DNA of 7,837 nt. It comes from Oligoflexales bacterium. Lineage in GTDB: Bacteria > Bdellovibrionota_B > Oligoflexia > Oligoflexales > CACXFL01. Below the pieces are notes generated by a model. It ran no database searches. It saw nothing but the letters and a program-made list of their open reading frames with translations, and had not been told where the DNA came from. Position 1 is the first letter of the stretch. Each line of letters begins with the position of its first letter. The DNA is taken from contig JANQHA010000533.1 in assembly GCA_028282865.1 (NCBI GenBank), positions 1 to 7,837 on the forward strand, read 5' to 3'. Made by a program: the position numbers and the translations under genes. This document shows, one piece after another, positions 1 through 6,266 of the stretch.

Positions 1-2021
1 ACGCGGGTAAAGACGCGGTCAAAAATGGGAAGCTTTGCCTCTGTCGCCGGGACGTAGCTACCTATTTGATGCAGTATCGAGGTTAAAGCTAGTTGGCGCA
101 TGATGGTTGATTTACCTGCCATATTTGGCCCAGTGATTAGTAGGTGCGGCTTGTCTTGGCTGATCGTAATGTCATTGGGGATAAACTTGTGACTGCCGAC
201 AAACCTCTCAACCACTGGGTGTCTAGAACCCTTCAACTGCAGCTGATTAGTACGGCTCGTTTGCGGGCGACAGTAAGCGTGATTTTCTGCCTTCCAGGCA
301 AAGCTTTGGAAAACGTCGATAACAGCAACCGCTTGAGCGGTAAGTTGTAAAATCGCTGCTAAGGGTGCTAGCTGATCTAGTAGCTTTACGTAAAGTTCGT
401 GCTCGTAGACGACGGCATGCTCTTTGGCAGAGATAAGAGCTTCATTGAGCTCTATAAGTTCTTCTGTGATAAAACGCTCGTTATTAACCATGGTTTGGCG
501 CCTAACAAAGTAGTCAGGGACTTTTGCCAAGTTTGACTTGGTGACCTCAATTAGTAAGCCAAAGGTCTTGTGTGCTTTTATTTTGAGGCTAGCTATCTCA
601 GTTTCTGCACGGAGCATGGCTTCGTATTCAGCGACTTTATCTGAACCATTTTGTGCCAGGTCATTGATCTCATCTAATTTAGGATCATAATTGCGGCAGA
701 AAACTTCATGGCCATTGCCTAACTTGTTAGGCTGTTCAAGAATTGCGCTGTTTAGCAGGTCCTTGATGGTTTTACTGTTAGTGAGCTGAGCGAGTTGAGA
801 GACTAGCAAGTCAGCTTTAACCGTTCCGTCAAGGTGCTTAGTTATTTGCGCGGTTTGAGTCAAAGTGTGATTGATTTGGGCTAGCTCACGGGGGCTTATC
901 ATTTTATTTGCTACCCGAGTGGCTAATCTTTCGAGGTCACTAATATTTTTGAGGCTCGAGCGCAGATCGTTCAAAGTATCTGGGTGCTTTAGAATTTCAG
1001 CAACTGAGTCCTGGCGCTGTCGAATCAAATTATAATCTAGCAGCGGATGGGATAGGTACGACCTTAACAGCCTTGAGCCCATGGCAGTTAAGGTGCAGTT
1101 TACCTCTTTGTAAAGGCTGCCCTCCATTTGCCGACGACGAGTCGTTTCAAAGATTTCTAGGTCCCTGCGAGCTGTTTCATCTAAGTTCATCGTGTTTTGT
1201 TCTACAATTGGTCTTATAGAATTAAACTGTGATACCTGTTGCTTTAACTCTTTAAGATATTGAATAGATGCTGCTACGACAGACTTACCACCGATGACTT
1301 TTCCGCAAGGGTGGGAGTCTAGTCCACCGTGACCAAATACGTCACTAAATAACTCATTTTGTATTAATTCATTTCGAAGCGGCGCTTCGGGCATTTGTTC
1401 TATATTGATATTAAACTCTTGTATTTGAGCTGCGAGCAGGTGGCCCAAATCTTCGTGATAAAATTTCCTAGCTAGAATTTCCTTAGGGCGAAATTTAGCT
1501 ACTAATTCAACGAGCTGTTCTTCGTCCTGGTAATTGCTACAGCGAACTTCGCCAGTAGAGACTTCCATCACTACGATACACCACTGGCGATTTTTCGGAT
1601 CTTCACAAACACTTATTAGGTAGTTAGGCTGCTGCTGTTCTAGCCCGTCGAGATCACAGATGGTTCCTGGGGTGAAGAACTGAGTGATCTCGCGGCGAAC
1701 CAGTCCTTTAACCTCTTTCGGGTCTTCTACTTGATCTGCAATGGCTACTTTATAGCCTAGCTTCAGAAGTTTGAGCCAGTAATTTTTAGCCGCATGATGA
1801 GGAACCCCGCAAAAAGGAATTTTATTCTTATCACCTCGCTCGCGACTCGTTAGTGCAATTTCAAGTTTAGGTGATACCTCTAAGGCGTCTTCACCAAATA
1901 TTTCGTAGAAGTCCCCCATTCTAAAAAAAACAATGGCATCTTGTGCTTGCTTTTTAAGCTCGTAATACTGACGTATCATTGGGGTCATTGCGTCAAGTTC
2001 ATTTTGATCTGGAAGCTGCAT
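1..2021 (-). CDS. mutS: DNA mismatch repair ATPase MutS, 5' part (runs off the left edge)
   Basis: MutS finds mismatches and small loops in newly replicated DNA and recruits MutL. The frame is open from ATG at 2021 to the window edge, giving 673 codons. Near the N-terminus is the mismatch-wedge motif FFRMGDFYEIFGEDA, with Phe38-x-Glu40 as the expected base-stacking pair. The core domain is recognisable from TAMGSRLLRSYLSHPLLD and DLERLATRVA. The Walker A motif GPNMAGKST spans residues 631-639 (about 105-131), slightly later than in E. coli MutS (about 614). Walker B, the signature loop and the C-terminal dimerisation region lie outside the window. The start is supported by an AGGA five bases upstream and by the normal family N-terminus. 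I translated the first 400 or so codons base by base and found no frameshift. It is the last visible gene of the minus-strand train, 111 bases after the comF-like gene, so it could be cotranscribed or have its own promoter. Confidence 0.97.
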   Translation of the reverse strand, partial: MQLPDQNELDAMTPMIRQYYELKKQAQDAIVFFRMGDFYEIFGEDALEVSPKLEIALTSRERGDKNKIPFCGVPHHAAKNYWLKLLKLGYKVAIADQVEDPKEVKGLVRREITQFFTPGTICDLDGLEQQQPNYLISVCEDPKNRQWCIVVMEVSTGEVRCSNYQDEEQLVELVAKFRPKEILARKFYHEDLGHLLAAQIQEFNINIEQMPEAPLRNELIQNELFSDVFGHGGLDSHPCGKVIGGKSVVAASIQYLKELKQQVSQFNSIRPIVEQNTMNLDETARRDLEIFETTRRRQMEGSLYKEVNCTLTAMGSRLLRSYLSHPLLDYNLIRQRQDSVAEILKHPDTLNDLRSSLKNISDLERLATRVANKMISPRELAQINHTLTQTAQITKHLDGTVKADLLVSQLAQLTNSKTIKDLLNSAILEQPNKLGNGHEVFCRNYDPKLDEINDLAQNGSDKVAEYEAMLRAETEIASLKIKAHKTFGLLIEVTKSNLAKVPDYFVRRQTMVNNERFITEELIELNEALISAKEHAVVYEHELYVKLLDQLAPLAAILQLTAQAVAVIDVFQSFAWKAENHAYCRPQTSRTNQLQLKGSRHPVVERFVGSHKFIPNDITISQDKPHLLITGPNMAGKSTIMRQLALTSILHQIGSYVPATEAKLPIFDRVFTR

Positions 2022-2055
2022 TTCAATCCTAAAACGTTATTTAGCTAGGGAAGAT

Positions 2056-2070
2056 ACTTCATTCTGAAGT
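2056..2070. repeat. Perfect 6-bp inverted repeat in the mutS leader
   Basis: ACTTCA and TGAAGT are separated by three bases, so the mutS leader RNA could form a short hairpin about 35 bases before the start codon. No U-run follows on the minus strand, so it does not look like an intrinsic terminator. Function unknown; it may be chance. Confidence 0.35.
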
Positions 2071-2109
2071 TCGTGTCATGCGTCGAAAAATATTAGTTAT
2101 TTTAAAACC

Positions 2110-2122
2110 TTAAACTGTTTAA
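2110..2122. repeat. 13-base palindrome TTAAACTGTTTAA between comF and mutS
   Basis: The two 6-base arms are perfect complements around a single central base. It lies 11 bases past the stop codon of the comF-like gene, in AT-rich DNA upstream of mutS. It could be an operator or chance in an AT-rich spacer. I see no convincing -35/-10 pair beside it. Confidence 0.3.
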
Positions 2123-2132
2123 TCCCGAAGCC

Positions 2133-2711
2133 TCATGACGCGTCCGCAAGGCAGAGCGCTTTTGCGTAGTAAGTGGGGAATGCTTTTTCGAGATGGTAGA
2201 GTGTCTCCCCGCTTGTAGTTACGTCATCGATCAGCAGAAGTTTCTTATCGCCTAAGCCGTGGAGCTCTGGCATATTTTCCCAAGCGCTTTTCTGCCTTGC
2301 GGTTGCCTTTGACTGTTTTGAAACTTTCCAACCTTGTAAAAATGGTGGCGAGATCAGTGTGATCTGATACTGGCGAGATAGATGGTAGGCTAACATGTAC
2401 GCAAGATCGTATTTTAGGTGTGCTCTGCTCCACAGGCTCGATGGCGCTGGAGCGACGTAATTAGCCCAGGTTGCCAATTGTTTAGTATAAGAACGCGCCA
2501 AAAATATTTTTTTAATTGCATGGTAGCTTCTAATATTGCGGTCAACTTTTGCACTTATAATTAAGCTACGCAGTGGCTCTTGATAAGAAAAGAGAGAGCT
2601 TATCTTTTTCTCGGAAGAGTGCTTTTGCGAAAGTTTGTGAATCTGCTTGAGGCACTGAAAGCATAACGCTTTAGATAATTCAACTTTGCGGCCGCAGGTA
2701 GTACAATTCAT
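2133..2711 (-). CDS. comF: ComF/GntX-family phosphoribosyltransferase-like protein
   Basis: The protein has 192 residues. It begins with a four-cysteine zinc-binding module (Cys3-x2-Cys6 and Cys17-x2-Cys20), typical of ComF proteins. The C-terminal half carries the PRPP-binding motif LLLIDDVTTSGET (residues 158-170), with the paired acidic residues Asp162 and Asp163. Before it lies a Lys/Arg/Gln-rich stretch (about 132-145), matching the position of the Q-x-x-L-x-R-x-x-R-x-x-N region of the family. ComF proteins are needed for DNA uptake in naturally competent bacteria, but the family is found well beyond them and its reaction is poorly defined, so a competence role here is only inference. 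At 192 residues it is somewhat short of the usual 220-240. No clear Shine-Dalgarno precedes the ATG. It starts 41 bases after rlmH and precedes mutS, which suggests cotranscription. Confidence 0.88.
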   Translation of the reverse strand: MNCTTCGRKVELSKALCFQCLKQIHKLSQKHSSEKKISSLFSYQEPLRSLIISAKVDRNIRSYHAIKKIFLARSYTKQLATWANYVAPAPSSLWSRAHLKYDLAYMLAYHLSRQYQITLISPPFLQGWKVSKQSKATARQKSAWENMPELHGLGDKKLLLIDDVTTSGETLYHLEKAFPTYYAKALCLADAS

Positions 2712-2752
2712 ATCGGTAAGTTAACGCAATTGTCCAATATTGCCAGTGACAT

Positions 2753-3208
2753 TTATTCATGGTGATACGAGCTGCCAGCAAGTATAGAAAAAGCCCGGTA
2801 CAACTGTTCGTGAACTATCAGGCATGCGAGGTCACTTGGTAAAACTCCTGCAGATAGACACCAAAGATGATCTGCTTTTTCTTTGGTACTGTCGCTAAGG
2901 CCATAAGGTCCGCCGATGACGAGGTTTATACTTTGAACACTAGGGTTGTTGCGCCAGGTGTCCAATTGGCTGGCTAACTTTGGGCTACTCCAGGCTTCGC
3001 CATTTTCATCACAGCATATTGTCTTGGATCTTGGGTCGGAGTATAGCTGCTTATTGAGTTGGGCGGTGTTTTTTTCTAGGCCATGGGATGCTTTAATCGT
3101 GATTATTTCAATGGGATTGTGATGGGATATTTTTTGTTCAAATAGCGAAAAAAGTTTTTGGTACTCCGGATAACTAGGCTTGCCAATTTTTATTAGCCTT
3201 AATTTCAT
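2753..3208 (-). CDS. rlmH: RlmH, 23S rRNA (pseudouridine-1915-N3)-methyltransferase
   Basis: RlmH is a SPOUT-class enzyme that uses S-adenosylmethionine to methylate pseudouridine 1915 in helix 69 of 23S rRNA on assembled ribosomes. The 151-residue length matches the family (E. coli, 155). The N-terminus MKLRLIKIGK is typical. The SAM-binding glycine loop LVIGGPYGLSD spans residues 96-106. The C-terminal knot and tail EQLYRAFSILAGSSYHHE (134-151) are diagnostic. One oddity is the segment before the tail, which reads LPSDLAC, where relatives usually have a Leu/Phe-Pro-His-x-x-x-Arg pattern. The usual His and Arg are Ser124 or its neighbour and Cys129. The ATG shares one base with the stop codon of rsfS (TGATG), so translation is probably coupled. 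There is no strong separate Shine-Dalgarno. Confidence 0.95.
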   Translation of the reverse strand: MKLRLIKIGKPSYPEYQKLFSLFEQKISHHNPIEIITIKASHGLEKNTAQLNKQLYSDPRSKTICCDENGEAWSSPKLASQLDTWRNNPSVQSINLVIGGPYGLSDSTKEKADHLWCLSAGVLPSDLACLIVHEQLYRAFSILAGSSYHHE

Positions 3209-3549
3209 CAGTTTACTGGCAGAAATTCGGCTTCGGGAAAAAGTTTTTCTAAAGCATAATAATCACGAATTTGATCAAGGAAAATATGAACGATAGTAGA
3301 GCCGAAATCAATTAAAACCCATTGACCACTCTGCTTACCTTCTATGGCTAACGCTTTTACATTTTTAGATTTTATTTCTGCATCAATCGCATCGGCGATT
3401 GCCTTGGCTTGTCTATCATTTTGCGCTGAGCAGATCATTATATGAGAACAGACATCGGATTGACCTTTTAGGTCTAAAACTACCACTCGTGTGGCTTTTT
3501 TGCTTTTGGCTATTTGTGCTGCGGTTAGTGCAATTTCGTCGGCTTCCAT
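3208..3549 (-). CDS. rsfS: RsfS, ribosomal silencing factor (Iojap family)
   Basis: RsfS binds protein L14 on the 50S subunit and blocks joining with the 30S, lowering translation when nutrients are scarce. The protein has 113 residues, close to the usual 105-120. The family signature is clear in the C-terminal half: IEGKQSGQWVLIDFGSTIVHIF, of which the EG...W.LID and VHIF parts are the key residues (about 69-90), followed by RDYYALEKLFPEA. The N-terminal half has VVVLDLKG. The usual Asp-Tyr-Phe-x-Ile strand is replaced by SHIMI, which is a mild divergence. An AGG-type Shine-Dalgarno lies about seven bases before the ATG. It starts 11 bases after the nadD stop and overlaps rlmH by one base. 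NadD-RsfS-RlmH adjacency is a common bacterial arrangement. Confidence 0.93.
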   Translation of the reverse strand: MEADEIALTAAQIAKSKKATRVVVLDLKGQSDVCSHIMICSAQNDRQAKAIADAIDAEIKSKNVKALAIEGKQSGQWVLIDFGSTIVHIFLDQIRDYYALEKLFPEAEFLPVN

Positions 3550-3560
3550 TATTAACCTTT

Positions 3561-4259
3561 TTAGAGTTTACCTGAGTACAGTTGGTGTTCATTAATATAA
3601 TTTAAAACACTTAGAGGCAACCATTGGCTTGGAATTTTATCGGGATCACTCTTTAAATCCTTTCGGATGATTGTGCTTTCGGCATCGGAAATATCGACGT
3701 CTAATAGAAAGATAGAGCGACCAATTTCGGGAAATTCAAATGACTGGGATTTTTCAACCCATAGGCTGTCTAAATTTAACTTGTCTACGGTAGAGGATAC
3801 AGATTTTTTAAAAGATTTTGATGTGTTAGCTTGCGGTCTCTTTATGACATACAGGTCGTGGTGGCTGAGGATTTTTTGTGGTTCTCGCCACCGGTCAAAG
3901 CTGAGCATTTGGTCTTGGCCTATCGCAATAGCGAGCTGTTTTCCCGGGTAGCAATTTCGTAGCGCTTCAAGGGTATTTACGGTGTAGCTAGGCGTAGCCA
4001 GTTCTGACTCAATGGTTGATATAATAACGTCTTGGTTAAACGCAAGCCTAGACATATTAACCCGATCAGAAAAACTCGCGGACGCATTTTTGCTACTCCC
4101 TTTTGCTGCCACCGGACTATAAGAAGGCAGTACTATGATCTGTGTGGTCGCAGTATTTTTTTTTAGCTCGTGAACGCAGTCAATGTGCCCCTGGTGCGGT
4201 GGGTCGAAGCAGCCGCCGTAGATGATGAAGTCCGGTTCTTGGTATTTAGAGCGGGACAT
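3561..4259 (-). CDS. nadD: NadD, nicotinate-nucleotide adenylyltransferase
   Basis: NadD transfers AMP from ATP to nicotinate mononucleotide to make deamido-NAD, a cytosolic step in NAD synthesis. The 232-residue protein carries the nucleotidyltransferase motif IYGGCFDPPHQGH (residues 13-25), with His22 and His25 as the HxGH pair. SYTVNTLEAL (91-100) and IGQDQMLSFDRW (113-124) follow, matching the family's substrate and ATP regions. The C-terminal motif ISDAESTIIR (190-199) corresponds to the usual ISST-x-x-R, with a small insertion. The start codon lies inside the last 14 bases of obgE in another frame, which implies translational coupling. No other in-frame ATG lies between this one and the motif. 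The N-terminus before the first motif is slightly longer than usual (12 residues). Confidence 0.95.
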   Translation of the reverse strand: MSRSKYQEPDFIIYGGCFDPPHQGHIDCVHELKKNTATTQIIVLPSYSPVAAKGSSKNASASFSDRVNMSRLAFNQDVIISTIESELATPSYTVNTLEALRNCYPGKQLAIAIGQDQMLSFDRWREPQKILSHHDLYVIKRPQANTSKSFKKSVSSTVDKLNLDSLWVEKSQSFEFPEIGRSIFLLDVDISDAESTIIRKDLKSDPDKIPSQWLPLSVLNYINEHQLYSGKL

Positions 4260-5385
4260 GACTTGATGCCGATGTGGGAAAGGTCTGCGGGTTCATAATT
4301 TTGAAATCTGACAGAGAAGGAAGATGAGACGTAGTATCGCTTTCTATAAGTTTTTTAACTGGGGCTTTCGATATTTTCTTAAATAGTTTTCTCTTCAGCT
4401 TCGTCAAGTTTAGTTGAGATACGGCTGAGATTACTTGGCATGGTATATTGTTAAGCTCGAAGTATTCTGTGGCTTTTCGTATTTCGGAAGGTTCAAAAGC
4501 AAGGTCAGCCTTTGAAATGATCACAAATGAAGACCTCTTTCCTAACTCGGGGTTGTACTCTGATAGCTCTTTTCTGAGCAACTTATATTGCCTCTCAGGT
4601 GGGTTTTCTGGGTCTGAGAAACCATCTACGACATATGCTACTAGGCTTGTTCTCTCAATGTGCTTTAAGAAAGAATGGCCGAGACCGCGTCCTTGGCTGG
4701 CTCCAACAATAAGCCCTGGAATATCAGCAGCGACAAAAGATTTAGTAGATGAAATGTCTTCAGAGTCTACTTCCACGACTCCTAGGTGAGGAATTAATGT
4801 CGTAAAAGGATAGTCTGCAACCTTAGGTCTAGCAGCACTAATAGCATTAAGTAAGGTAGATTTGCCTGCATTTGGAAATCCAGCGAAGCCTACATCTGCG
4901 ATGAGTTTTAACTCAAGCGTTATGTCGAGTTCCTCGCCTTCGCCACCTGGAGTATATTCCTCGGGTGCTTGATGGTTGGCCCTTAGAAAACGAATGTTCC
5001 CGAGACCGCGCTTTCCACCTTTTAATATGAGGTACTTCTTATCTTGCTCTAAGATTTCAACGATAGGTGTGTCAAGATCACTTTTAGAATATATCACCGT
5101 TCCAAGCGGGAGCTTGAGCACCAAGTCATCGCCATTCTTACCTGTTCGCCCGTTAGGACCACCGGGATCGCCATCCTTCGCAAAATAATTTTGCCTGTAG
5201 CGAATGCAGCTAAGGGTGTTAATTCCAGGGTCTGCAATTGCATATACATTACCGCCAAAGCCACCATCACCACCATCAGCACCTTGCTTAGGAGCATTAT
5301 GACCAGTACGGAAGCTGACTAATCCTCTTCCGCCTTTCCCTGATTTTATACTGATTTCAGTTGAGTCTACAAATTTCATAATCAT
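4246..5385 (-). CDS. obgE: Obg/CgtA GTPase, 50S subunit assembly and stress factor
   Basis: Obg is an essential GTPase that binds late 50S assembly intermediates and links ribosome assembly to (p)ppGpp and growth state. The protein has 379 residues. Residues 3-160 form the glycine-rich Obg fold (for example GADGGDGGFGG and GGPNGRTGKNGD). The G domain follows: G1 GFPNAGKST (169-177), switch I with PFTT (193-196), G3 DIPG (221-224), and G5 SA (320-321). G4 reads SKAD (291-294) instead of the canonical NKxD. The C-terminal tail from about 343 is short, polar and Ser/Thr-rich, and has no recognisable OCT or TGS domain. Two in-frame ATGs stand two codons apart. The second (5379) gives the usual MKFVD start, while the first is annotated here; neither has a good Shine-Dalgarno. 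It follows rpmA by 48 bases, the standard L21-L27-Obg arrangement. Confidence 0.96.
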   Translation of the reverse strand: MIMKFVDSTEISIKSGKGGRGLVSFRTGHNAPKQGADGGDGGFGGNVYAIADPGINTLSCIRYRQNYFAKDGDPGGPNGRTGKNGDDLVLKLPLGTVIYSKSDLDTPIVEILEQDKKYLILKGGKRGLGNIRFLRANHQAPEEYTPGGEGEELDITLELKLIADVGFAGFPNAGKSTLLNAISAARPKVADYPFTTLIPHLGVVEVDSEDISSTKSFVAADIPGLIVGASQGRGLGHSFLKHIERTSLVAYVVDGFSDPENPPERQYKLLRKELSEYNPELGKRSSFVIISKADLAFEPSEIRKATEYFELNNIPCQVISAVSQLNLTKLKRKLFKKISKAPVKKLIESDTTSHLPSLSDFKIMNPQTFPTSASSHVPL

Positions 5386-5433
5386 CGGCTCGGTTTGTGT
5401 GATGCGATTGAAAAGAAAAACTGCTAGCTAAAC

Positions 5434-5688
5434 TTAGGCGGGGTAAACGCTAATAAGCTTTCTTTTATTTCGTCCTCTCTCGAAGCGAACAATGCCGTCA
5501 GAGGTCGCAAATAGTGTGTAGTCTTTTCCAGTGCCAACGTTTTTACCTGCGTGGAAGCTACTTCCGACTTGGCGCACAATAATATTGCCGGCGACCACTT
5601 GCTCACCGCCATAAACTTTAATGCCTCGGTATTGAGGATTAGAGTTTCTTCCGTTTTTACTACTACCACCGGCTTTCTTGTGTGCCAT
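5434..5688 (-). CDS. rpmA: 50S ribosomal protein L27
   Basis: L27 sits near the peptidyl-transferase centre, and its N-terminal tail reaches toward the tRNA acceptor ends. The protein has 84 residues, the standard length. It begins [16 protein letters not shown] and continues with [13 protein letters not shown], both hallmarks of the family. The N-terminus starts directly with the mature-type sequence, with no Firmicutes-style cleavable extension. A strong Shine-Dalgarno AAGGGG (5695-5700) lies six bases upstream of the ATG and fixes the start. It lies 20 bases after rplU and 48 before obgE, so it is almost certainly cotranscribed with both. Confidence 0.98.
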   Translation of the reverse strand: MAHKKAGGSSKNGRNSNPQYRGIKVYGGEQVVAGNIIVRQVGSSFHAGKNVGTGKDYTLFATSDGIVRFERGRNKRKLISVYPA

Positions 5689-5708
5689 CGTGATCCCCTT
5701 TCTGGTTG

Positions 5709-6017
5709 CTAACCTGAGATATCGCCAATTTCAACCGTCGTAAGAGGTTGTCGATGTCCAGTCATCTTTTTGTAATTCTTACGTCTTCGGTATTTAAAAA
5801 CCAATATTTTTTTATCTCGAAATTGCTTTTTAATGGTAGCTTGCACTGAAGCACCTTTTACGAGTGGGTCGCCAACCACTGTTTTGCTGCCACCAATCAT
5901 CATGACTCGGTCGAATGTAACCTTGTCACCTTCGGCTCCTTCAAGCTTGTCGATGTCAATAAGGTCTCCCTTACTAACTTTATATTGATGAGCGCCTGCT
6001 TTGATTACGGCGTACAT
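5709..6017 (-). CDS. rplU: 50S ribosomal protein L21
   Basis: L21 is a 23S rRNA-binding protein of the large subunit. The protein has 102 residues, the normal length (E. coli, 103). It begins [18 protein letters not shown], the family N-terminus. The basic C-terminal segment [20 protein letters not shown] (about 70-89) is the conserved RNA-binding signature. The Shine-Dalgarno GGAGG (6024-6028) is perfect and sits six bases before the ATG. It is the first gene of the minus-strand train, directly downstream of the divergent promoter region. The short leader contains a TCTA triplet repeat, but I see no recognisable r-protein autoregulatory structure. Confidence 0.98.
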   Translation of the reverse strand: MYAVIKAGAHQYKVSKGDLIDIDKLEGAEGDKVTFDRVMMIGGSKTVVGDPLVKGASVQATIKKQFRDKKILVFKYRRRKNYKKMTGHRQPLTTVEIGDISG

Positions 6018-6078
6018 AAGAAACCTCCAGTAATTCTAGATAGATAGATTTTTTGCTAATCCATCGAGAGCGTGACAT

Positions 6079-6105
6079 ATTGTATAACTTTAGCTTAGCT
6101 GTCAA
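6079..6105 (-). promoter_or_regulatory. Candidate sigma-70-type promoter for the rplU operon
   Basis: On the minus strand a perfect -35 TTGACA (6105-6100) is followed after 15 bases by TACAAT (6084-6079), one base off the -10 consensus. The spacer is two bases shorter than ideal, which lowers certainty. Transcription would start near 6072 and leave a leader of about 55 bases before rplU. The -35 lies inside a small inverted repeat (GCTGT..ACAGC, 6098-6109), and a second one (AGCAA..TTGCT, 6107-6118) abuts it. These could be regulator sites or chance. Confidence 0.5.
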
Positions 6106-6153
6106 CAGCAAACTTGCTACTTATACCAGGTGTCTAGCGCTCGAATCATTCCA

Positions 6154-6182
6154 TTGACTAGCATTTGCAGTTGGAATATAAG
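6154..6182 (+). promoter_or_regulatory. Strong sigma-70-type promoter for the exported orphan gene
   Basis: TTGACT (6154-6159) and TATAAG (6177-6182) are separated by exactly 17 bases, each one base off consensus. Transcription would begin near 6189, giving a leader of about 78 bases before the ATG at 6267. It fires away from the rplU promoter, about 50 bases apart back to back, so both could share regulators. Confidence 0.65.
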
Positions 6183-6258
6183 AGCCGTTGGTGCGCCCGC
6201 TATCATAGTGCATTGTTCCTAGTCTACCTATTGTTTTAGTTAACCAATTTTGTATTTT

Positions 6259-6262
6259 GAGG
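6259..6262 (+). promoter_or_regulatory. Shine-Dalgarno GAGG that decides the start at 6267
   Basis: GAGG lies four bases before the ATG at 6267, close but workable. The in-frame TTG one codon earlier (6264) would be only one base from it, so the ATG is the better start. Confidence 0.6.
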
Positions 6263-6266
6263 TTTG

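Noticed and set aside
144..350. Plus-strand open frame of 68 codons
   Set aside because: It lies wholly antisense within mutS, whose minus-strand frame encodes clear MutS motifs there, and it resembles no known protein.
2245..2433. Minus-strand open frame inside the comF-like gene
   Set aside because: It is an alternative frame of a gene whose real frame carries the PRPP motif and zinc cysteines.
3667..3951. Plus-strand open frame of 94 codons
   Set aside because: It is antisense to nadD, which has strong family motifs, and has no promoter or ribosome site of note.
4448..4789. Plus-strand open frame of 113 codons
   Set aside because: It is antisense to the GTPase domain of obgE; the open frame is a by-product of codon bias.
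5424..5669. Minus-strand open frame of 81 codons over rpmA
   Set aside because: It is the shifted frame of L27, whose own frame is complete with a strong Shine-Dalgarno.
6035..6049. TAGA/TCTA three-copy tandem repeat in the rplU leader
   Set aside because: It is too short to call a functional repeat; it is noted only as a possible slippage-prone stretch.
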